Numbered from the stretch's first letter, positions 35,799 through 44,796 are shown. The stretch is DNA of 64,000 nt from Chryseobacterium vrystaatense (GCF_000737765.1 NZ_JPRI01000001.1:124001-188000); one strand, 5' to 3'. Numbers and translations: made by a program. Notes: generated from the sequence alone by a model not told the origin.

Positions 35799-36623
35799 TT
35801 AAGAAAAATTAGTTACTATTTTCAGAAGTTCAGAACTGTCCATATCCTGGATTTCTTCCGCTTCGTCATCTTGAAGTGAATCTTTGTGATCATCATAATA
35901 GAATATTTTCCATTCTTTATCATGATATTCAAGAGCCGAGAGGTTTTCTATCCAGTCTCCGGAATTCAGATAAGTACATGATCCTTTTTTATTGGTAACT
36001 TCACGGATCTGAGGCTGATGGATATGCCCACAGATCACATAATCATAGTGATTGTCTATAGCCAATTCGGAAGCAGTCAGTTCAAAGTCACCAATGTACT
36101 TTACGGCCTTCTTCACATTATTTTTGATCTTTTTTGAAAACGAATATTTTTCTCTACCCATTTTTTCCAGAAACCAATTGACTACATTGTTGATAACAAT
36201 TAAGAGATCATATCCTTTTCCCCCGAGTTTTGCAATCCATTTAGAATGCTGAACAGATGCATCAAAAACATCTCCATGAAATATCCAGGTCTTTTTTTCG
36301 TCAATGTTAAGACAGATCTTATTACAGACTTTCAATTTACCCAATTCAAAATCGGTAAATTTCCTAAACATTTCGTCATGGTTCCCCGTAATATAGTAAA
36401 CCTGCGTATTTTTAGTAGCCAACGAAAGGATCTTTTTGATCACTTTCAAATGAGGTTTAGGGAAGTAAGACTTTTTAAACTGCCAGATGTCGATAATATC
36501 ACCATTCAAAACTAATGTTTTAGGCTGGATAGAATTGAGATACCGTAACAGCTCTTTAGCCTTACATCCATAAGTTCCCAAATGAACATCCGATATGACA
36601 ACTAACTCAACGTTTCTTTTCAT
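35799..36623 (-). CDS. Calcineurin-like metallophosphoesterase (LpxH-like UDP-diacylglucosamine diphosphatase family)
   Basis: A 274-residue metallophosphoesterase. Metal ligands are D12 and H14 (ISDVHLG), D42 (LNGDIIDIW), N81 and H82 (ITGNHDE), and the C-terminal VICGHIHQPQ. The arrangement and the insert IDIWQF match the UDP-2,3-diacylglucosamine diphosphatase-like branch used in lipid A synthesis, though many of these Bacteroidota proteins have not been tested. ATG 36623 is chosen; the longer frame uses a TTG. It is coupled with the glycosyltransferase downstream (adjacent stop and start), consistent with a role in envelope glycolipid synthesis. Confidence 0.92.
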   Translation of the reverse strand: MKRNVELVVISDVHLGTYGCKAKELLRYLNSIQPKTLVLNGDIIDIWQFKKSYFPKPHLKVIKKILSLATKNTQVYYITGNHDEMFRKFTDFELGKLKVCNKICLNIDEKKTWIFHGDVFDASVQHSKWIAKLGGKGYDLLIVINNVVNWFLEKMGREKYSFSKKIKNNVKKAVKYIGDFELTASELAIDNHYDYVICGHIHQPQIREVTNKKGSCTYLNSGDWIENLSALEYHDKEWKIFYYDDHKDSLQDDEAEEIQDMDSSELLKIVTNFS

Positions 36624-36679
36624 AGTTTTATACAAAGAAACTAATTGAAAGTTAACTGTATATGAATGCTATATTATTT

Positions 36680-37420
36680 TTACAGTGAGTTCATCAGCTC
36701 TTCTGTGATTTCCATGTTGTGATAAACGTTCTGTACATCATCATCATCTTCAAAACGCTCCAACATCTTCATATTTGCTTTGAACTGATCTCCATTTACC
36801 TCCTTACTATTGTTTGGAATTCTCTGAAGTTCTGCACTTTTTGCTTCAATTCCCAATTCATCTAATTTATGTGATAATGAACCGAAATCTTCGAAAGCTG
36901 TTGTAATCATTACTTCTTCTTCATCTTTTTCCACATCTTCTGCACCTCCATCAATCATTTCCATTTCAAAATCATCCCAATCCATTTTGATTTGAGATAA
37001 ATCAAGTGTGAAAATACCTTTTCTATCGAAAATAAACGCAAGCTCTCCGTTTTTTCCCAGGTTCCCATCAAATTTATTGAAAATCGCTCTTACATTGGCT
37101 ACAGTTCTTGTCGGGTTATTCGTAGTACACTCAACAAAGAAAGCTACTCCCCCCTGTCCGTATCCTTCGTATGTAATTTCTTCATAGTTTTCAGCGTCAG
37201 CACCTCCTGCCTTTTTGATAGCTCTTTCTACATTATCTTTAGGCATGTTGGCACCTTTGGCATTCTGGATACATCTTCTTAAAGCTGGATTGGCTTCAGG
37301 ATCTGTTCCACCGGCCTTTACTGCCAATGCAATGTCTTTACCTATTTTAGAAAATGTTTTGGCCATTTTATCCCATCGGGCCATTTTAGAAGCTTTTCTA
37401 TATTCAAATGCTCTTCCCAT
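36680..37420 (-). CDS. YebC/PmpR-family DNA- and ribosome-associated regulator
   Basis: A 246-residue TACO1/YebC protein with the invariant start MGRAFEYRKASKMARWDKMA (here WDKMAKTFSKIGKDI), the NVERAIKKAGG segment (63-73), EITYEGYGQGGVAFFVECTTNNPTRT (split as EITYEGYGQGGVAFF and ECTTNNPTRT, about 81-106) and acidic C-terminal domains with an acidic DDDDVQN tail. Members were described as transcriptional regulators and more recently as factors that help translation of proline-rich stretches. It is single in this window and monocistronic. Confidence 0.95.
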   Translation of the reverse strand: MGRAFEYRKASKMARWDKMAKTFSKIGKDIALAVKAGGTDPEANPALRRCIQNAKGANMPKDNVERAIKKAGGADAENYEEITYEGYGQGGVAFFVECTTNNPTRTVANVRAIFNKFDGNLGKNGELAFIFDRKGIFTLDLSQIKMDWDDFEMEMIDGGAEDVEKDEEEVMITTAFEDFGSLSHKLDELGIEAKSAELQRIPNNSKEVNGDQFKANMKMLERFEDDDDVQNVYHNMEITEELMNSL

Positions 37421-37470
37421 TTTAATTTTTTAAATTTTCAACAAAATTAACTAAAAGTCAACAAAAAAAA

Positions 37471-37496
37471 AATACCCCCAAAAAATTGGAGGTATT
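37471..37496 (-). terminator. Terminator after ompA-like gene
   Basis: AATACCCCC (37471-37479) pairs with GGAGGTATT (37488-37496), with one G-T pair. On the minus strand the stem is followed by more than eight T. Confidence 0.82.
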
Positions 37497-37515
37497 TATT
37501 ATTTAGAAAAATTAA

Positions 37516-39012
37516 TTATTTTTTCTTTTTAGCTGGAGCTTTTTTCTTAGCTGGAGCTTTTTTAGCTTTTTTCACTACAGTCTTCTTCTCTACAACTTCT
37601 AGATCAGATTTCTTAAGTGCATCCCAAGCAGCACCGTTGATAGCTTCAACAACTACTTTTCTGTCAACAATTCTATCTGCATCAGAAGCTTTTTCAGAAA
37701 CAGTAGCATCTCTTTCACCAACTCCTACAGATTTTAACTGATTTCCGCTAACACCTCTAGCTTCTAGAGCACCAACTACTGAAGCAGCTCTTTGTCTAGA
37801 AAGTTTCAAGTTGTAAGCATCAGCACCTTTCTTATCTGTGTGACCAGTTACTAAGAAAGTACCATCGTTAGACTGCTTAATGATTGTAGCAGCTTGGTCT
37901 AATTTACCACTAGATTCAGGTCTGATAGTTGCTTTGTTGAAATCAAATAAGATATCTTTAAGAGCACCGGTAGCTTCTTTAGCGATAACATCTTTTGGCT
38001 TAGGACATCCGTTGTATTCTGGAAGACCTGGAACTGTAGGACAAGCGTCATCTTTATCTAAGATTCCGTCACCGTCTGTATCTGGCCAAGGACAACCGTT
38101 GTTTTCTGCAGGACCTGCAACTGTAGGACAAGCATCATCTTTATCGATAACACCGTCACCATCTGTATCTGGCCAAGGACAACCGTTGTTTTCAACTGGA
38201 CCAGCTACTTCTGGACATTGATCGTCTTTATCTGGAACTCCGTCACCGTCAGTGTCAGGACATCCCTGGAATTCTGGAAGACCTGGAGTATCTGGACAAA
38301 GATCATCTTTATCTAGGATACCATCCTTATCTCTATCTCTGTTACCGAATCTGAATAAGATCGATGCAGAAGCTTGCCAGAAGTTAGCAACTGTAGATTT
38401 ATCACCTGGAGTTGATACATAATCACCCTGAACACCAAGACCAAAGTTCTTAGTTACCCAGAAGTTAGCACCAGCACCTGTAGAAACTGTAAAGTGGTTA
38501 GCTTTACCATTCTCGTTACCACCATCTCCGTTAGGAACAGATTCACCTTTGTAATCGTTTCTAGGGAAAGAATAAGCAGTATAGTCATGTCTCAAGTAGT
38601 TAGCACCTACTCTTAAATATGGATCGAACCAAGATTCCTCATTCCATAAAAGACCAGCTGCTTTAGCTTGGAAACCAAGACCTGTCATTAGGAAAAACTC
38701 TTTCCCAAAGTTAAATCTCTTATTATCTACATTACCTACAGAAGTCTGCCAGTCGATAACTAAACCTTTACCGATGTTTCTAGCAACTGTTAATTTAGAT
38801 AATGGAGGTGTGATTGAGAAGTTGTTCATATTGAACATTGTCTTCGTCAAATTATTAGCAGAGAACGTATTACTGAATCCTGTCTGTGCTGCCTTGTGAT
38901 TTTCCGCATGAGCACCAACTCCGATTAACCACGGATTGTTGGTCGTCTGCGCGAAGACAGTAGAGGCAACAGTAAGCGCCAATGCTGAAATTCCTAATTT
39001 TAGATTTTTCAT
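37516..39012 (-). CDS. OmpA family protein with thrombospondin type 3 repeats
   Basis: A 498-residue outer membrane protein. It has a signal peptide (MKNLKLGISALALTVASTVFA), an N-terminal eight-strand barrel (about 25-225), four to five calcium-binding TSP3 units of the form DTDGDGVxDKDDxCP (about 228-340) and a C-terminal OmpA-like peptidoglycan-binding domain (LFDFNKATIRPES, VTGHTDKKGADAYNLKLSRQRA). The last 40 residues are Lys/Ala/Pro-rich (APAKKKAPAKKKK). It has a good promoter and terminator and is monocistronic, as expected for an abundant envelope protein. Confidence 0.95.
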   Translation of the reverse strand: MKNLKLGISALALTVASTVFAQTTNNPWLIGVGAHAENHKAAQTGFSNTFSANNLTKTMFNMNNFSITPPLSKLTVARNIGKGLVIDWQTSVGNVDNKRFNFGKEFFLMTGLGFQAKAAGLLWNEESWFDPYLRVGANYLRHDYTAYSFPRNDYKGESVPNGDGGNENGKANHFTVSTGAGANFWVTKNFGLGVQGDYVSTPGDKSTVANFWQASASILFRFGNRDRDKDGILDKDDLCPDTPGLPEFQGCPDTDGDGVPDKDDQCPEVAGPVENNGCPWPDTDGDGVIDKDDACPTVAGPAENNGCPWPDTDGDGILDKDDACPTVPGLPEYNGCPKPKDVIAKEATGALKDILFDFNKATIRPESSGKLDQAATIIKQSNDGTFLVTGHTDKKGADAYNLKLSRQRAASVVGALEARGVSGNQLKSVGVGERDATVSEKASDADRIVDRKVVVEAINGAAWDALKKSDLEVVEKKTVVKKAKKAPAKKKAPAKKKK

Positions 39013-39040
39013 AGAATTAAATGATTAAATAATTGATAAT

Positions 39041-39073
39041 GCAAAATAAATATAATTTTTCTTTATATACAAA
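39041..39073 (-). promoter_or_regulatory. Promoter for ompA-like gene
   Basis: On the minus strand, TTTG (39070-39073), a 21-bp spacer, then TATTTTGC (39041-39048). It is followed by a 28-nt leader to the ATG. Confidence 0.65.
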
Positions 39074-39089
39074 GTTTTTTGAATGATTT

Positions 39090-39548
39090 TTAACTTTTCT
39101 TTAATATTCTATCCAGGTTACGTTTATTTTCTCTATCTTTTATCGCTTCCCTTTTATCAAAGAGTTTTTTCCCTCTACCAAGTGCAATCAGAACCTTTGC
39201 TTTCCCCTTGTCGGTGATATATAGCTTAAGAGGTATAATTGTGTTCCCAGCATCCTTTAACTTTTTTTCAAGTTTTAACAATTCTTTTTTGTGCAACAGC
39301 AATTTCCGTTCCCTTTTTGTTTTGTGATTATAAAAAGTCCCCAATTTATACTCATCAATCATCATATTTATAATGTATAACTCCCCATCAATAAACTGAC
39401 AGAAGGATTCTGTTATAGATGCTTTGGATGAACGTAAAGATTTTATCTCTGTACCCGTTAAAACCATCCCTGCTTCAATTTCTTCAAGGAGTTCATATTC
39501 AAAGCGGGCTCTTCTGTTTAATATACTGACTGTTTTTTCGATCTTCAT
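39090..39548 (-). CDS. smpB: SsrA-binding protein SmpB
   Basis: A 152-residue tmRNA-binding protein needed for trans-translation. It has the SmpB core: IEKTVSILNRRARFEYELLEEIEAGMVL (given in parts: NRRARFEYELLE, EAGMVLTGTEIKSLRS), FCQFIDGELYIIN, the LLLHKKELLKL segment and the C-terminal basic tail KKLFDKREAIKDRENKR that reaches the decoding centre. tmRNA itself was not seen here. It stands alone, with no strong terminator recognised before the ompA-like gene, so weak read-through is possible. Confidence 0.97.
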   Translation of the reverse strand: MKIEKTVSILNRRARFEYELLEEIEAGMVLTGTEIKSLRSSKASITESFCQFIDGELYIINMMIDEYKLGTFYNHKTKRERKLLLHKKELLKLEKKLKDAGNTIIPLKLYITDKGKAKVLIALGRGKKLFDKREAIKDRENKRNLDRILKKS

Positions 39549-39687
39549 TTTAAAAATTCGTGTGATTACATTTAATTAGCCTAGCCAATCCTGCATTAAG
39601 AGTCCCCATGGGACTTCCTAATACTTTTATTTCATTAATGAAATATAGAAAAAATACCTCACATTTAAAAACTTGACTTTTACATTA

Positions 39688-39720
39688 TTACGAAATACCC
39701 AAATTCTTTTCGTAATTTTG
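39688..39720 (+). promoter_or_regulatory. -7 element of the ABC-F gene overlapped by a perfect dyad
   Basis: TAATTTTG (39713-39720) is a perfect TAnnTTTG element 20 bp before ATG 39741. TTACGAAA (39688-39695) and TTTCGTAA (39708-39715) form an 8-bp inverted repeat with 12-bp spacing whose right arm overlaps the -7 box. It looks like a repressor operator. Confidence 0.55.
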
Positions 39721-39740
39721 CGCCAAATTTACAAAACTAT

Positions 39741-41363
39741 ATGTTAACAGTATCTAACTTATCTTTACAATTCGGGAAAAGAATTCTTTTTGACGAGGTA
39801 AATATTATGTTTACCAAAGGAAACTGCTACGGGATTATCGGAGCAAACGGTGCAGGGAAATCTACATTCCTTAAAATACTAACAGGAAAGCAGGATCCTA
39901 CTACAGGACATGTATCTTTGGAACCAGGAAAAAGAATGTCAGTTTTGGAGCAGGATCACTTTGCTTACGATAACTATACTGTTCTTGAAACTGTATTAAG
40001 AGGAAATAAAAAATTATTTGAGATAAAGGAGGAAATGGATGCGCTTTATGCTAAGGAAGATTTCTCTGACGAAGATGGAATCAAGGCAGGTGAGCTAGGT
40101 GTAATCTATGACGAAATGGGAGGATGGAACTCCGAATCTGATGCACAAACGATGCTTTCTAACGTAGGCATCAAGGATGGTATGCACTGGCAGATGATGA
40201 GCGAACTGGAAAACCAGGACAAAGTAAAAGTTCTTTTGGCACAGGCTCTTTTTGGAAATCCTGATGTATTGATTCTGGATGAACCTACGAATGACCTTGA
40301 CATTGAAACCATTGCCTGGTTAGAAAACTTCCTTGCAGATTATGAAAACACTGTGATTGTGGTTTCTCACGACCGTCACTTCCTGGATACCGTTTGTACA
40401 CACATCGGAGATTTAGATTATGCGAAACTTAACCTTTATACAGGTAACTATACTTTCTGGTACCAAGCTTCTCAGCTAGCGACAAGACAAAGAGCTCAGG
40501 CTAATAAAAAAGCAGAGGAAAAGAAGAAAGAACTTCAGGACTTCATCGCAAGATTCAGCTCAAACGTTGCAAAAGCGAAACAGGCTACAGCCAGAAAGAA
40601 AATGATCGATAAATTAAACATCGATGATATTAAGCCATCTTCAAGAAGGTACCCAGCCATCATTTTCGAAATGGAAAGAGAGGCGGGAGACCAGATCCTG
40701 GATGTAAAAGGTCTTGAAAAGACTAAAGACGGAGAATTATTATTCTCAAACATTGACTTAAATCTTAAAAAAGGAGATAAGGTAGCTGTACTTTCTAAAA
40801 GTTCTTTAGCCATTACTGAATTTTTTGAAATTTTAGCAGGAAACACTGAAGCAGATAAAGGGAATGTTGCATGGGGAGTTACAACGAACCAATCTCATAT
40901 GCCTTTAGATAATACAAAATTCTTTCAGGAAGACATCAGCCTTGTAGACTGGTTGAGACAATTCACTAAAAATGATGAAGAGCGTCACGAAGAATTTATG
41001 AGAGGATTCTTAGGAAGAATGTTATTCTCCGGTGATGAAGCTTTAAAGTCTTGTAAAGTGCTTTCAGGAGGTGAGAAAATGAGATGTATGTTCAGTAGAA
41101 TGATGCTTCAGAAAGCAAACGTTTTATTATTAGACGAACCGACCAACCACTTAGACCTTGAAAGTATTACAACTTTGAACAATTCATTGTCAAACTTCAG
41201 AGGAAATCTTTTGCTTTCGTCTCATGACCACGAAATGCTTCAGACTGTCTGTAACAGAATCATCGAATTAACGCCTCAAGGAATTATCGACAGAGAAATG
41301 ACTTACGATGAATATCTTGCTGACAAAAAAGTAAAAGAACTTAGAGAAAAAATGTATTCTTAA
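39741..41363 (+). CDS. ABC-F ATPase, YbiT-like, with asymmetric ATP sites
   Basis: A 540-residue ABC-F protein with two nucleotide-binding domains and no membrane part, of the type that acts on ribosomes. NBD1 has Walker A GANGAGKST (34-42) and Walker B with D180/E181 but no LSGGQ; the site reads SELENQDKVKVLL (154-166). NBD2 has LSGGE (441-445) and D465/E466, but its Walker A position reads VAVLSKSSLAITEF (348-361), without GxxxxGK[ST]. So one composite ATP site is intact and the other has lost both partners. The linker is the basic ABC-F P-site tRNA-interaction region (about 235-310). A loss of signature 1 also occurs in YbiT. It is monocistronic, behind an operator-like dyad. Confidence 0.93.
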   Translation: MLTVSNLSLQFGKRILFDEVNIMFTKGNCYGIIGANGAGKSTFLKILTGKQDPTTGHVSLEPGKRMSVLEQDHFAYDNYTVLETVLRGNKKLFEIKEEMDALYAKEDFSDEDGIKAGELGVIYDEMGGWNSESDAQTMLSNVGIKDGMHWQMMSELENQDKVKVLLAQALFGNPDVLILDEPTNDLDIETIAWLENFLADYENTVIVVSHDRHFLDTVCTHIGDLDYAKLNLYTGNYTFWYQASQLATRQRAQANKKAEEKKKELQDFIARFSSNVAKAKQATARKKMIDKLNIDDIKPSSRRYPAIIFEMEREAGDQILDVKGLEKTKDGELLFSNIDLNLKKGDKVAVLSKSSLAITEFFEILAGNTEADKGNVAWGVTTNQSHMPLDNTKFFQEDISLVDWLRQFTKNDEERHEEFMRGFLGRMLFSGDEALKSCKVLSGGEKMRCMFSRMMLQKANVLLLDEPTNHLDLESITTLNNSLSNFRGNLLLSSHDHEMLQTVCNRIIELTPQGIIDREMTYDEYLADKKVKELREKMYS

Positions 41364-41397
41364 TTTATTGAGACCACATTAAATTCATGATAAAGAA

Positions 41398-41425
41398 AAT
41401 TCCTCAAAGTTAACTTTGAGGAATT
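41398..41425. terminator. Bidirectional terminator between ABC-F and M48 genes
   Basis: Perfect 14-bp arms AATTCCTCAAAGTT and AACTTTGAGGAATT with no free loop beyond the stem tip. The plus-strand side is followed by TTTATTTTTAAA. Confidence 0.88.
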
Positions 41426-41448
41426 TTTATTTTTAAATTAAAATTGTA

Positions 41449-42261
41449 TTATTTGGTAAGCTTCGTTTTTGGAATAGCAACCGTTCCGGGGTCTTTCCAT
41501 AAACCGTCTTTTTCTGCTCTCTTCTTAACAGCCTGCGCTCTTTTTTCGCTGTCAGGGTGAGAGTTGAACATTTTTTCGAAACCACTCTGAGTACTTCCTT
41601 CTGAAAGCAGAGCCAATTTTTTGAATGCCGAATACGCTCCTACTACATTGTAGCTGTTAGCCTTCATGAAGTCGTAAGAATATGTGTCTGCTTCTGATTC
41701 CTGTTTTTTGCTGTGAGAAGCATCAAGGAATTCGTTGGCCATTTTTCCTACCTGGCTTTCACTTAATGTAGCAACCGTTCCTGATGCTGATGATGCTGCG
41801 TCCAGTGCAGCTGCTTTTAAATAAGCAGATTTAATAGCGTCTTTAGTATCCTGATTTTTCACATGACCTATTTCGTGACCGATTACGGCAAGCAATTCAT
41901 CATCTGTCATGATATCCATTAACGAAGAAAATACACGAACACTTCCGTCTGCACATGCAAAAGCATTGATATCTTTTACTTTGTAAACTTTATAGTTAAG
42001 AGCAAGGCCGTCCTGAGTTTTGTGTTTTCCAAAAAGCTTGTTAAGTCTAACTGTGTAAGGATCTTTAGGACCAGCAACCGGATTATTTTTATCCATCCAG
42101 TCAACAGATTCCTTTGATAGTTTCACTGCGTCTTCATTGGTAAAAGTAAGTGCTTTTGCTCCTTTCGAAACAACGCCTACCGCTTTTCCAAGATTAATTT
42201 TCTGTGCTGTTACAGCATTCATAGCCCCTAAGAATAAAAGGCAGATTGTAATTTTTTTCAT
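41449..42261 (-). CDS. Secreted M48-family metallopeptidase
   Basis: A 270-residue protein with a signal peptide (MKKITICLLFLGAMNAVTAQ) and an M48 zinc peptidase domain. The zinc motif is HEIGH in VIGHEIGHVKN (about 134-144), and the third ligand is the glutamate of QESEADTYSYDF (about 193-204). The order and size match the BepA/LoiP-like periplasmic class that handles outer membrane proteins. No TPR repeat is present. The ATG two codons upstream (42267) is an equal candidate. It diverges from recJ. Confidence 0.92.
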   Translation of the reverse strand: MKKITICLLFLGAMNAVTAQKINLGKAVGVVSKGAKALTFTNEDAVKLSKESVDWMDKNNPVAGPKDPYTVRLNKLFGKHKTQDGLALNYKVYKVKDINAFACADGSVRVFSSLMDIMTDDELLAVIGHEIGHVKNQDTKDAIKSAYLKAAALDAASSASGTVATLSESQVGKMANEFLDASHSKKQESEADTYSYDFMKANSYNVVGAYSAFKKLALLSEGSTQSGFEKMFNSHPDSEKRAQAVKKRAEKDGLWKDPGTVAIPKTKLTK

Positions 42262-42359
42262 AATCATTTTTAATTTGGACCGCGAAGATAGATATTTTTT
42301 TTAACATTCAGTCAGTCAAGTTCATTCCTTAATCATTTCAAAATGCTGTTTTTTTTCAC

Positions 42360-42367
42360 TATTTTTG
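42360..42367 (+). promoter_or_regulatory. -7 element right in front of recJ (possibly leaderless transcript)
   Basis: TATTTTTG, a perfect TAnnTTTG, ends 4 bp before the recJ ATG. If used, transcription would begin at or within a few bases of the start codon. No -33 element stands out. Confidence 0.4.
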
Positions 42368-42371
42368 TGAA

Positions 42372-44084
42372 ATGAGTCAGAAATGGATTTACAAGCCCGA
42401 ACCCGACGAGGAAGTTGTGGACAGATTAAGTTCGTCACTTGGTTTTGGTACTTTTGAATCTAAACTCCTCGTTTTAAGGGGAATTGACAATTATCAAAAG
42501 GCCAGAGAATTTTTCAAACCTAATCTTAACGATATACACAGTCCATTCTTAATGGCAGATATGCAGAAAGCTGTAGAGCGTATTGCAACTGCTATTGAAA
42601 ACGGCGAAAAAATACTTGTTTATGGTGATTACGATGTAGACGGAACTACAGCTGTTGCCGTAATGTACCTTTATCTCAGCAAAATTGTTGAGAAAAAATA
42701 TTTGGATTATTATATTCCTGACAGAAATTCTGAAGGATATGGAATTTCTACTGAAGGTATTGATTTTGCGAAAGAAAATGGTTTTTCGCTGATTATTGCC
42801 TTAGACTGTGGGATTAAGGCTATCGATATGATCCAGTATGCTCAGGAAAAGGGAATTGACTTTATTATTTGTGACCACCACCTTCCGGGTGATGAAATTC
42901 CAAATGCAGCAGCCGTTTTGGATCCAAAGAGAAATGACTGCAGATATCCTTTTAAAGAACTTTCCGGATGTGGTGTAGGTTTTAAGCTATGTCAAGGTTT
43001 GAATACCATCTATAAAATTCCAGAAGCCGAATTATTTGAGCTTACTGATCTGCTGGCTATTTCCATCGCTGCCGATATAGTTTCTATGACGGGTGAAAAC
43101 AGAGTATTTGCCAAAATGGGATTAAAAGTTCTAAGAAAAACAAGAAATATCGGTTTGAGACTGTTGATTCCTGAGGATAAACTGTCTCACTTTGAAATTT
43201 CAAATATTGTTTTTGAAATTGCTCCCAAAATAAATGCAGCAGGAAGGATTTCTCACGGAAAAGCAGCTGTAGAACTTATGGTTTCTGACAATCTGAAGCA
43301 CGCGAATCAAATCGTTGGAGATATTATGAATCTTAATGATGAAAGACGTGAGCTTGATATGAATTCTACTCTTTCTGCTTTGAACCAGATCATCGAGTCC
43401 CAGCAACAGTCCAAACATTCCACTATTGTTTATCATCCCGAATGGAACAAAGGAGTGATTGGTATCGTAGCATCAAGACTTATAGAAACCTATTATAAGC
43501 CCACTTTAGTATTTACGGACGGTAATAATGGTGAGATGGTGGCTTCTGCCAGATCAGTTTCTGATTTTGATGTGCATGAAGCACTGGATATGTGCTCTGA
43601 ATATTTTCTGAAGTTCGGAGGGCATCACGCGGCGGCAGGTCTTTCGATGGAAAAAGACAAATTTGAAGCATTCAAAATAAAATTTGAAAAAATAGTTTCC
43701 GAAAAAATCCAGGTCCACCAGCAGGAACCTTCCGTTACCATTGATTCTGAAATCAAAGTGGACGAAATTAACCGGGAGTTTATTAATTTCCACAGAAAAC
43801 TGGCTCCTTTCGGTCCTCATAATATGAAACCTATTCTTACACTGACCAACCAAAAGCTTTCTGGTTATGTAAAAACAATGGGGAAAGATAATAATCACCT
43901 GAAGTTTTATATCAAACAGGAATCTACAGGCAGAAACATAGAATGTGTAGGATTCAAACTGGGACAGCATGCGGAAGATTTTAAAAATAAAAATTTCGAC
44001 CTTGCTTTCACTTTAGAGGAAAACCACTGGAAAGGAAATGTAACCCATTATTTAAATATAAAGGATGTGAAATTCAGGGATTAA
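42372..44084 (+). CDS. recJ: Single-stranded-DNA-specific exonuclease RecJ
   Basis: A 570-residue DHH-family 5'-3' exonuclease acting on single-stranded DNA in recombination and mismatch repair. DHH motifs are clear: VYGDYDVDGTTA (D86-D90), ALDCGI, CDHHLPGDEIPNA (about 157-169), and the DHHA1 motif GGHHAAAGLSM (about 419-429), with the C-terminal OB-type ssDNA domain after about 450. Length and order are normal. It starts a plus-strand run with nadD (33-bp gap), which may be co-transcribed. Confidence 0.97.
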   Translation: MSQKWIYKPEPDEEVVDRLSSSLGFGTFESKLLVLRGIDNYQKAREFFKPNLNDIHSPFLMADMQKAVERIATAIENGEKILVYGDYDVDGTTAVAVMYLYLSKIVEKKYLDYYIPDRNSEGYGISTEGIDFAKENGFSLIIALDCGIKAIDMIQYAQEKGIDFIICDHHLPGDEIPNAAAVLDPKRNDCRYPFKELSGCGVGFKLCQGLNTIYKIPEAELFELTDLLAISIAADIVSMTGENRVFAKMGLKVLRKTRNIGLRLLIPEDKLSHFEISNIVFEIAPKINAAGRISHGKAAVELMVSDNLKHANQIVGDIMNLNDERRELDMNSTLSALNQIIESQQQSKHSTIVYHPEWNKGVIGIVASRLIETYYKPTLVFTDGNNGEMVASARSVSDFDVHEALDMCSEYFLKFGGHHAAAGLSMEKDKFEAFKIKFEKIVSEKIQVHQQEPSVTIDSEIKVDEINREFINFHRKLAPFGPHNMKPILTLTNQKLSGYVKTMGKDNNHLKFYIKQESTGRNIECVGFKLGQHAEDFKNKNFDLAFTLEENHWKGNVTHYLNIKDVKFRD

Positions 44085-44117
44085 CCTCTGCAGCAACCTG
44101 TTATCTACTTAATAACA

Positions 44118-44702
44118 ATGAAAAAAATCGGTTTATTTTTCGGTTCTTTCAATCCGATACATATTGGACATTTAATTCTGGCGAACTACATTCTGGAGAA
44201 TTCTGACATGGATGAATTATGGTTTGTCGTAAGTCCGCAGAATCCTTTTAAAGATAAAAAGTCACTGCTGAAAGATCACAACAGACTGGATATGGTGCAG
44301 CTTGCTGTAAAAAGCTATCCTAAAATGAGAGCTTCCAATGTAGAGTTTTCTCTTCCCAAACCCAGTTATACGATTGATACACTGACTTATCTTCACGAAA
44401 AGTATCCTGATTATTCTTTCAGTCTGATTATGGGTGAAGACAATCTGGACAGTCTTCATAAATGGAAGAATTCTGAACTTCTGATCAAGAATCATCACAT
44501 CATCGTATATCCAAGGGTTTTTGAAGGCGAAAAAAAGGATTCAGAATATCTGCAGCATGAGAACATTTCAATGATCAAAGCTCCTGTTATAGAGCTTTCG
44601 GCAACAGAGATCAGAAATATGATCAAGGAAGGAAAAAATGTGCGTCCTATGCTTCCACCGGAAGTTTTTGAATATTTGGACGGAAGCAGTTTTTATAAGT
44701 AA
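44118..44702 (+). CDS. nadD: Nicotinate-nucleotide adenylyltransferase
   Basis: A 194-residue nucleotidyltransferase of the NadD type that forms nicotinate adenine dinucleotide from NaMN and ATP in NAD synthesis. It has GSFNPIHIGH at 9-18 (HxGH is H15-H18), FSLIMGEDNLDSLHKWKNS (about 101-119) and the C-terminal ATP motif ELSATEIRNMI. The downstream gap carries low-complexity repeat-like sequence (44713-44742). Confidence 0.96.
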   Translation: MKKIGLFFGSFNPIHIGHLILANYILENSDMDELWFVVSPQNPFKDKKSLLKDHNRLDMVQLAVKSYPKMRASNVEFSLPKPSYTIDTLTYLHEKYPDYSFSLIMGEDNLDSLHKWKNSELLIKNHHIIVYPRVFEGEKKDSEYLQHENISMIKAPVIELSATEIRNMIKEGKNVRPMLPPEVFEYLDGSSFYK

Positions 44703-44712
44703 TTTTGCAAAT

Positions 44713-44742
44713 AAGAAGTTAGAAACTGGAATTTAGAAATTA
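44713..44742. repeat. Short degenerate AAGTTAGAA-type intergenic repeat
   Basis: The sequence AGAAGTTAGAAACTGGAATTTAGAAATTAG is a run of imperfect AGAANTTAGAA-like units (shown here only as a description of period about 9-11). It looks like the low-complexity filler often seen between flavobacterial genes. No function is apparent. Confidence 0.3.
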
Positions 44743-44796
44743 GCAGATCACCATATAATCAGTTCCGCCTTTAACTCTTACCTTATACTTTACAAC

